From Hoyosella levis (GTDB taxonomy: Bacteria; Actinomycetota; Actinomycetes; Mycobacteriales; Mycobacteriaceae): a DNA stretch of 64,000 nucleotides. Of the stretch, positions 28,035-36,293 are shown one piece after another; position 1 is the first letter of the stretch, and each line of letters opens with the position of its first letter. The DNA lies in assembly GCF_026008515.1 (NCBI RefSeq), contig NZ_BQYM01000005.1:124001-188000 (forward strand). Reading direction: 5' to 3'. The notes below the pieces were generated by a model. That model ran no database searches. It saw nothing but the letters and a program-made list of their open reading frames with translations, and had not been told where the DNA came from. The position numbers were made by a program, and so were the translations under genes.

Positions 28035-28063
28035 AATCTACCCGCGTGGACCGGGTGTGACAA
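28035..28063 (-). promoter_or_regulatory. Promoter for the LeuA-domain gene
   Basis: Read on the minus strand: TTGTCA (28063-28058), 17-base spacer, TAGATT (28040-28035). This is close to the housekeeping consensus with ideal spacing and is among the best promoters in the window. Confidence 0.6.
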
Positions 28064-28117
28064 CCAATACCGGCTTGCCGGATTGCCAACGACGGGCAAA
28101 CTTGGCACGGTGAGCAC

Positions 28118-28840
28118 GTGAAAACCGGCCAGGATGCGCCCGATCCGCTCGTCTCCGATCCGCCTATGACCAGCAGTGATTCCAGCGAGCATGCGCCGGG
28201 GCCCACGGAATGGGGCGCACAGGTAGGGGTCGGTCCGTGGGCCACCACCCATGGCCTGCCGCTGCCCACCGGCGACCACTTTGATCCGGACCTGCTCCGC
28301 GAGGGCGACACCCGCAATGTCGTCGATGCCTACCGCTATTGGCGCCGCGAGGCGATCATCGCGGACATCGATGCACGCCGGCATTCGCTGCATGTCGCCA
28401 TCGAGAACTTCGCCAACGACTCCAATATCGGCACCGTCGTGCGCACTGCCAACGCGTTCGCTGCCGCGGCCGTGCACATCGTGGGCCGTCGTCGCTGGAA
28501 CCGGCGGGGAGCCATGGTCACCGACCGCTACCAGCACATCCACCACCACGCCACCGTGCAGGACGTCATCAACTACGCCGAGCGGGCCGGATTGACCGTC
28601 GTCGCGGTGGACAACACGCCCGGGTCGGTGCCGCTCGAGACGGCCCGGCTGCCTCGTCATTGCCTGCTTCTCTTCGGCCAGGAAGGGCCGGGCGTCAGCG
28701 AGGAAGCCCGTGCGACCGCGTCGATGACGGTCTCCATCGCGCAGTTCGGCTCCACACGCAGCATCAACGCCGGGGTCGCGGCAGGGATCGCCATGCACGC
28801 CTGGGTCCGCCAGCACGCTGATCTCGACGCATCCTGGTGA
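28118..28840 (+). CDS. SpoU/TrmH family RNA 2'-O-methyltransferase
   Basis: 240 residues from GTG 28118; ATG 28166 is a plausible later start because the first ~16 residues are not conserved-looking. All SPOUT motifs are visible: motif 1 NFANDSNIGTVVRTANAF (residue ~97), motif 2 LLFGQEGPGVSEEA (residue ~185), motif 3 IAQFGSTRSINAGVAAGIAMH (residue ~207), forming the knotted SAM site. It methylates ribose in tRNA or rRNA; the exact target is not predictable. A homologue of similar type is Rv0380c. It is divergent from the LeuA-domain gene. Confidence 0.9.
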   Translation: MKTGQDAPDPLVSDPPMTSSDSSEHAPGPTEWGAQVGVGPWATTHGLPLPTGDHFDPDLLREGDTRNVVDAYRYWRREAIIADIDARRHSLHVAIENFANDSNIGTVVRTANAFAAAAVHIVGRRRWNRRGAMVTDRYQHIHHHATVQDVINYAERAGLTVVAVDNTPGSVPLETARLPRHCLLLFGQEGPGVSEEARATASMTVSIAQFGSTRSINAGVAAGIAMHAWVRQHADLDASW

Positions 28841-28883
28841 TTTCGCGTCGCGCCCCGCGCGGGTACGGGGCAGGATAGGAGTC

Positions 28884-29981
28884 ATGGGCATGTGGGCACG
28901 GCGCGCGGACCAGGCGGAGAACGCCATCATGGGGCGGCACCTCCAGCCGCTCTGGCTGCTGCCCGGGACCGCGCTGGGCGTCATCTCCTGGCCCCCCACC
29001 ATGCGTGATCGCATGTTCGTGCGCTGGCACTACTGGTGGCAGGCCCATCTGCTCGATTGCATGGTCGATGCCGCGATGCGCGCCCCCACGCCGGACCGGC
29101 GGCGACACATCCGGGCGCTGTGCCGCACGCACCGGATCCGCAATGCCGGCCGCTGGACCAATGACTACTACGACGACATGGCCTGGCTCGGCCTCGCGCT
29201 GGAGCGAGCGGGGCGGCTCGATGGCGTCTCGCGCGAGACCGCCGCGATCGACACTCTCGCCGAGGAGTTGTACGAAGCCTGGGATCACGAGTCCGGCGGT
29301 GGCATTCCCTGGCGCAAGAAGGACGACTTCTTCAATACCCCGGCCAACGGTCCCGCCGCGATCTTGCTCGCGCGCCTCGGCAAGATCAACCGGGCGGAGG
29401 AGACCTTGGACTGGGTCCATGCCAGGCTCCGCGACCCCGAGCGCGGCCTCATCTACGACGGCGTGCGTGGCGACGGCCGCTTCCTCACCAATATCTACAC
29501 CTACTGCCAGGGCGTCGTCCTTGGCGCCGAGACGGAGCTCGCCCTGCGGGCCGGCGATCCCCGGCATGCCGAACGCGTCCGCGAGCTCGTCTCGGCCGTT
29601 TCGCAGCATCTCGCGCCGCGCGGCGTGATCAAGACCTCCGGCGGTGGAGATGGGGGCCTCTTCCCGGGAATCCTCGCCCGCTACCTGGCTTTTGTCGCCA
29701 CTCGGCTGCCGTTGACCAGCGAGGCCAACCAGCAGGCCCGGCGCCTCGCCCGCGGCATCGTGCTGCGCTCCGCCGAGGCGGCCTGGCGCAATCACCTCGA
29801 CGCGCCCGCAGGTCCCCTGTTCGGCGCGAACTGGGCCGTGCCCGCCACCTTCCCCGACGCGCGCAGCACGCCCTCGAAGAAGCGCAACGGGGCGGTGCGC
29901 GCGTCCGCCGTGCCCGAGCGGGATCTCTCCGTGCAGCTAGCCGGATGGATGCTGCTCGAGGCGGCCGCCGCATGCGAATAG
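28884..29981 (+). CDS. GH76-family glycoside hydrolase-like protein
   Basis: 365 residues. The ATG is preceded by TAGGAG. The tandem catalytic Asp pair of GH76 alpha-1,6-mannanases is present in NDYYDDMAWLGLAL (residue ~93-105), with further (alpha/alpha)6-barrel segments GGIPWRKKDDFFNTPANGPAA, DPERGLIYDG and YTYCQGVVLGAE. No signal peptide is evident, so it may act in the cytoplasm or leave by another route. M. tuberculosis carries a GH76-like gene (Rv0365c) close to fba, as here. The likely substrate is an alpha-mannan or mannolipid; activity is inferred from motifs. Confidence 0.88.
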   Translation: MGMWARRADQAENAIMGRHLQPLWLLPGTALGVISWPPTMRDRMFVRWHYWWQAHLLDCMVDAAMRAPTPDRRRHIRALCRTHRIRNAGRWTNDYYDDMAWLGLALERAGRLDGVSRETAAIDTLAEELYEAWDHESGGGIPWRKKDDFFNTPANGPAAILLARLGKINRAEETLDWVHARLRDPERGLIYDGVRGDGRFLTNIYTYCQGVVLGAETELALRAGDPRHAERVRELVSAVSQHLAPRGVIKTSGGGDGGLFPGILARYLAFVATRLPLTSEANQQARRLARGIVLRSAEAAWRNHLDAPAGPLFGANWAVPATFPDARSTPSKKRNGAVRASAVPERDLSVQLAGWMLLEAAAACE

Positions 29982-30030
29982 CCGCACACGGCCAGGATGG
30001 TCGTGGCGCGCGCGACCGCACCGGCGCTAG

Positions 30031-30058
30031 TTGACATACTGGAAGCGCGCGATAATAG
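30031..30058 (+). promoter_or_regulatory. Promoter for fba
   Basis: TTGACA at 30031-30036 is followed by GATAAT at 30051-30056 and, overlapping it, TAATAG at 30053-30058 (16-base spacer). The fba start codon is about 40 bases downstream with a GGAGG Shine-Dalgarno. Confidence 0.65.
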
Positions 30059-30095
30059 CGACTGTCCGCGATCGAACCTGATTTGGAGGGCCCTG

Positions 30096-31130
30096 ATGCC
30101 AATCGCCACCCCCGAGGCATATGCCGAAATGCTCGACCGCGCGAAGGCTGGCGCCTACGCGTTCCCCGCGATCAACTGCACCTCGTCGGAGACGATCAAT
30201 GCGGCCATCAGGGGCTTCGCCGAGGCCGGTAGCGACGGCATCATCCAGTTCTCCACCGGAGGATCCGAGTTCGCCTCTGGCCAGACCGTCAAGGACATGG
30301 TCACTGGAGCGACCGCGCTCGCCGAGTTCGCGCACATCGTCGCCGCCAAGCACGACGTCACCATCGCGCTGCACACCGACCACTGCCCCAAGGACAAGCT
30401 CGACGGCTTCGTCCGGCCGCTTCTCGCTATATCCCAGGAGCGCGTCAACGCGGGCCGCGCCCCCTTGTTCCACTCGCACATGTGGGACGGCTCGGCGATC
30501 CCCATCGAGGAGAACCTCCGGATCGCGCAGGAACTGCTCGAGCTGTCCAAGGCCGCCCAGATCATCCTCGAGGTGGAGATCGGCGTCGTCGGCGGCGAGG
30601 AGGACGGCGTGGAGAACGAGATCAATGACAAGCTCTACACCTCCGCGGCGGACTTCGAGATGACCATCGACGCGCTCGGTGGTGGCGAGAAGGGCCGCTA
30701 CATGCTCGCCGCGACCTTTGGCAACGTGCACGGCGTGTACAAGCCCGGCAACGTCAAGCTGCGCCCCGAGGTCCTCAAGGAAGGCCAGGAGGTCGCCGCC
30801 CGCAAGCTCGGGCTCGCCGGCGACGCCAAGCCCTTCGACCTCGTCTTCCACGGCGGCTCCGGATCGCTCAAGTCCGAGATCGAGGACTCCCTCAACTACG
30901 GCGTCGTCAAGATGAACGTCGACACCGACACCCAGTACGCCTTCACCCGGCCCGTTGCTGACCACTTCTTCAAGAACTACGACGGCGTCCTCAAGATCGA
31001 CGGCGAGGTCGGCAACAAGAAGGTCTACGATCCCCGCAGCTACCTCAAGCAGGCCGAGGCAGCCATGGCGCAGCGCATCGTCGAGTCCTGCACCGACCTG
31101 CATTCGATCGGCAAGTCCATCAGCGCGTAA
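30096..31130 (+). CDS. fba: Class II fructose-1,6-bisphosphate aldolase
   Basis: 344 residues from ATG 30096, chosen because TTTGGAGG lies directly upstream and the N-terminus MPIATPEAYAEML matches the family. Zinc and active-site segments are all visible: LHTDHCPKDKLD, FHSHMWDGSA, LEVEIGVVGGEEDGV, TFGNVHGVYKPG, FHGGSGS and KMNVDTDTQYAFTRP. It cleaves fructose 1,6-bisphosphate to DHAP and glyceraldehyde 3-phosphate in glycolysis and runs in reverse in gluconeogenesis. The length is typical of class IIA enzymes. Confidence 0.98.
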   Translation: MPIATPEAYAEMLDRAKAGAYAFPAINCTSSETINAAIRGFAEAGSDGIIQFSTGGSEFASGQTVKDMVTGATALAEFAHIVAAKHDVTIALHTDHCPKDKLDGFVRPLLAISQERVNAGRAPLFHSHMWDGSAIPIEENLRIAQELLELSKAAQIILEVEIGVVGGEEDGVENEINDKLYTSAADFEMTIDALGGGEKGRYMLAATFGNVHGVYKPGNVKLRPEVLKEGQEVAARKLGLAGDAKPFDLVFHGGSGSLKSEIEDSLNYGVVKMNVDTDTQYAFTRPVADHFFKNYDGVLKIDGEVGNKKVYDPRSYLKQAEAAMAQRIVESCTDLHSIGKSISA

Positions 31131-31151
31131 GGCTTTGCTGGGCCGCCTTGA

Positions 31152-31230
31152 GCCGCAAACGCGATAGAAGCTGCAGGAATCCCTGGTCGGCTTCTATCGC
31201 GTTTAGCAGTTTCCCGTGCTTTTTCCGCCG
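31152..31230. repeat. Palindromic intergenic repeat, copy 2
   Basis: AAACGCGATAGAAGC (31157-31171) pairs exactly with 31190-31204. It is followed by TTTCCCGTGCTTTTTCCG. It lies between the convergent fba and SDR genes, in the same orientation as copies 1 and 3. Confidence 0.85.
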
Positions 31231-31293
31231 GAGCGGCCGCGCAGCCGTGTGAGCAGCCGCGAGGCCGCGCCGCTGCATCCAGATCCCGCGGGC

Positions 31294-32121
31294 CTACTTG
31301 TCGAGGTAGAGGTCGAGCGCGACGCCCTCGGATGGCCCGTACGGCGTGAGATCGGTGATGCCGTGCGCGGCGAGAACGTCCACATCGATCAATGCGCGCC
31401 CCGAGTTCCCGGCCGCGCTGCTGCTCAGGATGAGGATGGCCGCGTCCGCCATGATCTCGGGCTTTCGCGAGACCTCGGCCTGCTTGTCGCCCATGAGCAT
31501 CTCGGTCGCGGCGGTCGCGATGACCGACTCCGGCCAGAGGCAGTTCGCGGCGATCCCGTCCGGCTCGAGCTCAGCGGCGATGCCGAGGGTCAGGAGCGTC
31601 ATGCCGTACTTGGCGAGCGTGTAGGGAGGGAAGGCGCCGAGCCATTTGGGGGAGAGGTTCAAGGGCGGCGAGAGCGAGAGCACGTGGGGATTGCTGGACT
31701 TTCTCAGGTGCGGGATCGCTGCGCGGGTGAGGAGGAACGTGCCCCGTTGCTGGATCGATTGCATCAGGTCGAACTGCTTCGGCGATGTTGCTTCCGTGCC
31801 GGTCAGCGAGATCGCGCTGGCGTTGTTGACCACGACATCGACCCCGCCGAACTCGCGCACGGCCTGATCGATGGCATTGTTCACCGACTCCTCGTCGCGC
31901 ACATCGCCGACGACCCCGAGCGCTTGCCCGCCTGCGGCACGGATCTGCTCCGCCGCGGTATGCACGGTGCCCTCGAGGCGCGGGTGCGGCTTGTCGGTCT
32001 TCGCGAGCATGACCACGTTGGCGCCAAGGCGTCCTGCGGCGATCCCGATCGCGAGACCTATCCCGCGGCTGCCGCCGCTCATGACGATCGTCTTTCCTGC
32101 TAGCTCGTGCTGCTCGCTCAT
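31294..32121 (-). CDS. HSDL2-like short-chain dehydrogenase/reductase
   Basis: 275 residues from ATG 32121, whose ATGA overlaps the stop of the upstream thioesterase gene; the in-frame ATG 32142 would overlap more. Rossmann motif SGGSRGIGLAIG (residues ~15-26), NNAS (~95) and the catalytic YTLAK (YxxxK) are present. The stretch LAKTDKPHPRLEGTVHTAAEQI is typical of the hydroxysteroid dehydrogenase-like 2 group, which acts in lipid metabolism. Its coupling to a hot-dog thioesterase suggests an acyl-CoA or fatty-acid substrate. Probably repressed by the divergent TetR. Confidence 0.88.
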   Translation of the reverse strand: MSEQHELAGKTIVMSGGSRGIGLAIGIAAGRLGANVVMLAKTDKPHPRLEGTVHTAAEQIRAAGGQALGVVGDVRDEESVNNAIDQAVREFGGVDVVVNNASAISLTGTEATSPKQFDLMQSIQQRGTFLLTRAAIPHLRKSSNPHVLSLSPPLNLSPKWLGAFPPYTLAKYGMTLLTLGIAAELEPDGIAANCLWPESVIATAATEMLMGDKQAEVSRKPEIMADAAILILSSSAAGNSGRALIDVDVLAAHGITDLTPYGPSEGVALDLYLDK

Positions 32122-32585
32122 GCCCAGCTCCTGACCTGGCACTCGCCGCTCATCGTGGCCACGATCTCGCCGCTGGTATCGGTGATCTCGACGGCGAGCG
32201 GCCAGGACGCGCGGCCTTGGGCAGCGACGTCAGCGCGCATTCGTTCCAGCGTCGTCGTGTCGAGCTCCGCGGTCGCGAGGACATCGGTGCGCGCTGGGCG
32301 GAGGTAGTCGATGGCCAGGTGCTTCACCGTGGGGTAGTAAGCGGCGATATCGAAGCTCGGCGCCACCAGGACTCCTGCGAGCAGTTCGCCCGCGCAGAAC
32401 AATGAACCGGCGTACATGGCGCCAAAGTGGTTGGCATTTCCCTCGAGCGGAAGCCCGCTGACCGCGCGGCCCTCGCGGAGCTCCACCACCTCGATCCCGA
32501 GACGGGTCACTGCGGGAATGGCCTGCTGGATAAAGGTATTGATGATCGACGTCGCCTGGGGCTGATCGGTATCGAACGGGGGCAC
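32118..32585 (-). CDS. Hot-dog fold thioesterase (DUF4442/YiiD-C-like)
   Basis: 155 residues with GTG start. The hot-dog fold segments GNANHFGAMYAGSLFCAGELLAG and YYPTVKHLAIDYLRPARTDVLATA are visible. The family hydrolyses acyl-CoA or acyl-carrier thioesters, but the substrate here is unknown. First gene of a two-gene operon with the SDR (4-base ATGA overlap). Its promoter region contains two TetR-type palindromes shared with the divergent regulator. Confidence 0.8.
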   Translation of the reverse strand: MPPFDTDQPQATSIINTFIQQAIPAVTRLGIEVVELREGRAVSGLPLEGNANHFGAMYAGSLFCAGELLAGVLVAPSFDIAAYYPTVKHLAIDYLRPARTDVLATAELDTTTLERMRADVAAQGRASWPLAVEITDTSGEIVATMSGECQVRSWA

Positions 32586-32608
32586 GGGAGATCCTCTCGC
32601 CAGTCCTT

Positions 32609-32661
32609 ACCGATCGGGTGATCGGTTTCTTGTCACGGTAGCTTCCCGGTCAGCTGATCGG
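32609..32661. promoter_or_regulatory. Two related TetR-type operators between divergent genes
   Basis: CCGATCGGGTGATCGG (32610-32625, extended by A and T to 32609-32626) and CCGGTCAGCTGATCGG (32646-32661) match at 13 of 16 positions and are each near-palindromic. They lie 36 bases apart between the thioesterase operon and the TetR gene. The second would cover the -35 region of the TetR promoter, consistent with autorepression. Confidence 0.7.
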
Positions 32662-32680
32662 CAAGGGCTAGAGTATTCGC

Positions 32681-33289
32681 GTGACCTCGACTAGTGCCCG
32701 TACCCAGCGGCAACGTAGCGCCGAGATGCGCGCGCGGCTGATCGACGCGACCATCGACTGTCTGCGCCAAGGCGGCTACGGCTATGCCACGACCAGGAAC
32801 ATCGCGGCGAATGCCGAGGTCTCGCTCGGTGCCCTGGCGCACCAGTTCCCGGGCCGCATCGCGCTCATTGCTGCCGCGATCGACGAGGTCGGGCGCCGCT
32901 GCGTCGACGAGCTAGCGCGTCTCGTCCAGAGCATTCCCGCCGAGGATCCCGGCCGACCGGGCGAGCTGCTCGATGCCGCCTGGGCGATCTTCGATAGTGA
33001 TCTCTTCGTGGTCTGGATCAAGGTGTGGACAGCGGCGGCGGAGAACGAGGAGCTCTATGCAGCACTGGCTCCTGTGGAGAGGAAGCTCTCCAGGGCGATC
33101 GCGGCGACGGTTGACCAGCTCATCCCGGTCGGAATGCCAGTCGACCGGTGGAAGGCGCGCAGCAGCGTGGTACTAGCCGCGCTGCGGGGAGTGGCGTTCG
33201 CCAACGCGCTGGAACCGCGGGATTCCACCACGGCCGACAGATGGCCGATCATCAGGGCGGAGCTGCTGGTCCTGGTCCAGTCCCCGTGA
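32681..33289 (+). CDS. TetR-family transcriptional regulator
   Basis: 202 residues with GTG start. TAGAGT lies six bases upstream of the GTG, so the mRNA may be leaderless. N-terminal helix-turn-helix: RARLIDATIDCLRQGGYGYATTRNIAANAEVSLGALAHQFPGR (residues ~17-60). The C-terminal ligand domain is helical. Divergent from the thioesterase-SDR pair, with two matching palindromes between them, so it most likely represses that operon and itself in response to a lipid or similar ligand. Confidence 0.9.
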   Translation: MTSTSARTQRQRSAEMRARLIDATIDCLRQGGYGYATTRNIAANAEVSLGALAHQFPGRIALIAAAIDEVGRRCVDELARLVQSIPAEDPGRPGELLDAAWAIFDSDLFVVWIKVWTAAAENEELYAALAPVERKLSRAIAATVDQLIPVGMPVDRWKARSSVVLAALRGVAFANALEPRDSTTADRWPIIRAELLVLVQSP

Positions 33290-33349
33290 CGGCGTGACGG
33301 GTGTAGCTGCAGGGTGCCGCCGAAGTGTGCGGCGTGACGGGTGCCCGTC

Positions 33350-33426
33350 GCCGCAAACGCGATAGAAGCTGCGGAAATCCCCAGGTCGGCTTCTATCGCG
33401 TTCGACGGTTTCCGGTGCTTTTGCCG
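33350..33426. repeat. Palindromic intergenic repeat, copy 3
   Basis: AAACGCGATAGAAGC (33355-33369) pairs with 33389-33403 over 14 of 15 bases, followed by TTTCCGGTGCTTTTGCCG. It lies between two convergent TetR genes. The 60 bases before it hold two copies of GGCGTGACGGGTG, otherwise nothing recognisable in 33290-33483. Confidence 0.85.
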
Positions 33427-33483
33427 GTGGCGCGCTCCGGCGGGCACTGTCCTGCTCGCGCCCGCACCGCGCGGGGGCAACTG

Positions 33484-34143
33484 CTAGTCGATGCCGAGGT
33501 GCTGGGCGAGGTCGAGCATGAGCTGGAGGGTCTCGTGGTCGAGCTTCTGGTCAGCGCGGATATTCCGGTAGCGGGCCTCGCCGCCGAAGAGGGAGAGGGT
33601 GAGCACGAGCAGCGCGCGGCGCTGGCCCTCGTGCAGGTGGGCGAGGGCGGGCAGGGAGTTCGCCGCGGCCTGGATCGCTTCGGTGTAGCGATGAAAGGTG
33701 GGGCTGACGCGGTCGCGGAGCTGGGTGTCGGTGCGAGCATTGACGAGCAGCTCGTCCCACACGGCGCTGTAGGGGGCGCGGGCGATGGCGCGCTGCGCTT
33801 CGAGCAGCGTGGCGGCATCGACGGGGGCGGGGCTGCTCTCGAGGATGCGGAGGAACTCGCGGACCTGCCGGGCGCCTACTTCCTCGGCGGCGTCGACGAT
33901 CACGTCGAGGCGAGTGGGGAAGTGGCGGAACAGTGCGCCCTGGGAGACGCCGGCGCGGGTGACGATCTCCTGGATCGTGGTGCGCGCGTACCCAACCTCG
34001 GCGATGGCGTCGATCGTGGCGTCGAGGATCGCGGTGATGGTGGCGTGCTTGCGCTCGGCCTGGGTTCGCCGTGGCCGGGTGGGCCCAGGAGCGGGATGTC
34101 CGGCGTCTGGATGCCCAGCGTCGGGGCGGGTGCGTGCTGCCAC
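33484..34143 (-). CDS. TetR-family transcriptional regulator
   Basis: 219 residues from GTG 34143. A low-complexity head with a repeated AGHPDAGHP precedes the helix-turn-helix ILDATIDAIAEVGYARTTIQEIVTRAGVSQGALFRHFPTR (residues ~39-78). The ligand domain is unlike that of the neighbouring TetR. It is divergent from the secreted CocE-like hydrolase, which is its most likely target. Contains the usual GALFRHF recognition-helix end. Confidence 0.9.
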   Translation of the reverse strand: MAARTRPDAGHPDAGHPAPGPTRPRRTQAERKHATITAILDATIDAIAEVGYARTTIQEIVTRAGVSQGALFRHFPTRLDVIVDAAEEVGARQVREFLRILESSPAPVDAATLLEAQRAIARAPYSAVWDELLVNARTDTQLRDRVSPTFHRYTEAIQAAANSLPALAHLHEGQRRALLVLTLSLFGGEARYRNIRADQKLDHETLQLMLDLAQHLGID

Positions 34144-34180
34144 GTGCTTGATCGTATCTGGCGCATCCTCCTATCAAAGA

Positions 34181-34200
34181 AAGAAAGCAGATGCTATCTT
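34181..34200. promoter_or_regulatory. Candidate operator between TetR and the CocE-like gene
   Basis: AAGAAAG (34181-34187) and CTATCTT (34194-34200) form an imperfect inverted repeat (6 of 7) with a 6-base centre, in an unusually A-rich patch of the divergent intergenic region. Confidence 0.35.
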
Positions 34201-34238
34201 CCTAGGTGATCCACGCCATCCTCTCCAAGGAATGCCTT

Positions 34239-36245
34239 GTGCCTCACACCTCACGGGCCGCGACGCTGAGCGCTGCTCTGCTCCTGTCGGCCACGCTCCT
34301 CCTCCCGCTTGGCATCCCCGGCGGCACGGCGCTCGCTGCGCCTGGCGTGCCCATCGACGGCGGCCAGCACGCGCAGCAATGGGCCACCGCATCGCCCGAG
34401 CATCCGGGAATCGCGGTCACCGAGGATGTCGAGATCCCGATGAGCGACGGCACCATTCTCCGCGCCACCGTCTACCGCCCCGCCGACGCCGCGGGCAACC
34501 CGATCGCCGAGCCGCTGCCGACGCTGCTCAACCTCACCCCCTACACGCGGCTCGTCGACACCCTCGTCGACGCCGTCACCGAGCATCCCGAGCTGCGCCC
34601 CCTGCTCGATTCCGTGATCGCTGACGCGAGCCTGTGGGACGCTCCGCTCGACGGCCTGCACGAGCTCGCCCAGGTGATCCCGGGCGGCGGCGCGCGGCTC
34701 CTGGGGGTCAACCGCGACCTCATCCGCAGCGGATACGTGCAGGTGATCGCGGATGTGCGCGGGACTGGCTACTCGCAAGGAACATGGCAGGTGCTCCAGG
34801 GCCGCGAGCAGCAGGACACCCTGGAGATCCTCGACTGGGCCAGCAACCAGGACTGGTCCAACGGCGATACCGCCATGGCGGGGATCTCCTACTCCGCCAT
34901 CAACAGCCTGCAGGCCGCGGCGCTCCAGCCGCCGTCGCTGAAGGCCGTCTTCGCCGTCGAGCCCGCCGAGGATCTCGCCCATGACATCGTCATGACCGGC
35001 GGTGCCGGAGGCGTGGGCTTCATGCCGCTGTGGATCGCGCTCGTCAACGGCCTCAAGTTCCTGCCTTCCCTCGACGCGCTGCTATCCGGGCAGTTCGACC
35101 CAGTCTGGCTCGCTGACCGCTTCGCCGACCCCCTGGTGATGGGGCCCGAGCTCGTCGAGGCAGCCTTCCTCGCTACGGGGCCCGCCGCCCACGATGGCCC
35201 GTTCTACGCCGGCATCAACCCCGCCATCGAGAACATCACCGTGCCCACCTTCGTCGTCGGTGCCTACCACGACATCTTCTCCCGTGGCCAGGCCCGCATC
35301 TTCGAGCGGCTCCAGCTGCCCGCTGCGCGCAAGAAGCTCCTGATGGGGCAGAACTACCACATCAATCCCGGCTACCGCACCGGCGGGCCGGGGCAGCCAC
35401 CCGCGCTCGACACTCTCGAGAGCGCCTGGTTCGACCGATGGGTTCGAGGGGTGCCCAACGGGATCGAGAACTACGGACCGATCATCTCCGATCAAATGGG
35501 TGGCGGCTGGACCGCCACCACCGCGCTGCCCCGGCCCGGCTCCCAGCCGCGCAAGCTCTACCTCGACGCCGCGGCAAGCGGCACCGCCCCGCACGCCGTG
35601 CATGACGGCAGCCTCGGCGACAAGCCCTCGGGCCCCGCCCGGCTCAGCATCGGCCCCGGCGTGCAGAATGCCTGCTCCCGCGACGCCGCCCTCGGCACTG
35701 CGGGCCTCCTCGCGATCCTCGGCGCGCGATGCACCCGCGACAGCCGCACCGCCGAGACCGAGGCGCTCACCTTCACCAGCGAGCCATTCAGTGCCGCCAC
35801 CAGCGTGTCCGGACCGATGAACCTTCGGCTCGTCACCACCACGGATCTGCCCGAGGGCATGTGGCATGTCACCGTCCAGGATGTCGCGCCCGACGGCACC
35901 TCCACCACGCTCACGAGCGGCGGGCTCCTTTCCTCCCGGAGAGCTGTCGACCCAGCGCGCAGCACGGCCACTGCGGCAGGCGACTACCTCGACGCGGTGC
36001 ACCCGCTCACCCGCGAGTCCATCCAGCCCGTGATCCCCGGCGAGCGCACCGTCCTCGATATCGACCTGCGCCACACCGATGCGCTCCTCAAGGCCGGCCA
36101 CCGGATGCGGGTCACCGTCGCCGCCGGCAACCCCGTGCGATACCTGCCGCTGATTCCCAGCCTCGCGGCGACGGGCCTGCAGCCGCAGCACATCGAGCTC
36201 GATCCCGCTACGCCCAGCTGGCTGCTGCTCACCACCACCGGCTAG
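34239..36245 (+). CDS. Secreted CocE/NonD-family hydrolase (X-Pro dipeptidyl-peptidase S15 type)
   Basis: 668 residues from GTG 34239, chosen because AAGGA lies seven bases upstream and a clean signal peptide follows (hydrophobic core AALLLSATLLLPLGI, cleavage after ALA). GTG 34206 is an alternative. Catalytic segments: nucleophile Ser in GISYSAIN (GxSYxx), DVRGTGYSQGTW, acid in VVGAYHDIFSRG, His in LLMGQNYHINPG. The C-terminal ~200 residues form the jelly-roll domain of this family (PDGTSTTLTSGGLLSS). Members hydrolyse esters or amides such as cocaine and acyl-amino acids; the natural substrate here is unknown. Confidence 0.9.
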   Translation: MPHTSRAATLSAALLLSATLLLPLGIPGGTALAAPGVPIDGGQHAQQWATASPEHPGIAVTEDVEIPMSDGTILRATVYRPADAAGNPIAEPLPTLLNLTPYTRLVDTLVDAVTEHPELRPLLDSVIADASLWDAPLDGLHELAQVIPGGGARLLGVNRDLIRSGYVQVIADVRGTGYSQGTWQVLQGREQQDTLEILDWASNQDWSNGDTAMAGISYSAINSLQAAALQPPSLKAVFAVEPAEDLAHDIVMTGGAGGVGFMPLWIALVNGLKFLPSLDALLSGQFDPVWLADRFADPLVMGPELVEAAFLATGPAAHDGPFYAGINPAIENITVPTFVVGAYHDIFSRGQARIFERLQLPAARKKLLMGQNYHINPGYRTGGPGQPPALDTLESAWFDRWVRGVPNGIENYGPIISDQMGGGWTATTALPRPGSQPRKLYLDAAASGTAPHAVHDGSLGDKPSGPARLSIGPGVQNACSRDAALGTAGLLAILGARCTRDSRTAETEALTFTSEPFSAATSVSGPMNLRLVTTTDLPEGMWHVTVQDVAPDGTSTTLTSGGLLSSRRAVDPARSTATAAGDYLDAVHPLTRESIQPVIPGERTVLDIDLRHTDALLKAGHRMRVTVAAGNPVRYLPLIPSLAATGLQPQHIELDPATPSWLLLTTTG

Positions 36246-36280
36246 CGGGCACGCACGTTCGCGCGGCGGCGCATCAGGAC

Positions 36281-36293
36281 TAGCATGGCCGCA
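36281..36293 (+). promoter_or_regulatory. -10-like hexamer for a leaderless start
   Basis: TAGCAT at 36281-36286 lies six bases before the ATG at 36293 of the DUF3151 gene, which lacks a Shine-Dalgarno. The arrangement is the same as at 16763. Confidence 0.4.

Noticed and set aside
27961-28063. Classical leucine attenuator or T-box before the LeuA-domain gene
   Set aside because: The short ORF has no Leu codons, and no T-box or specifier-loop sequence is visible. It is reported only as a leader ORF plus hairpin.
27914-29014. Upstream extension of the LeuA-domain frame under the SpoU gene
   Set aside because: It runs antisense to a conserved methyltransferase, and the promoter and leader lie inside it. 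The ATG at 27913 gives the compact conserved protein.
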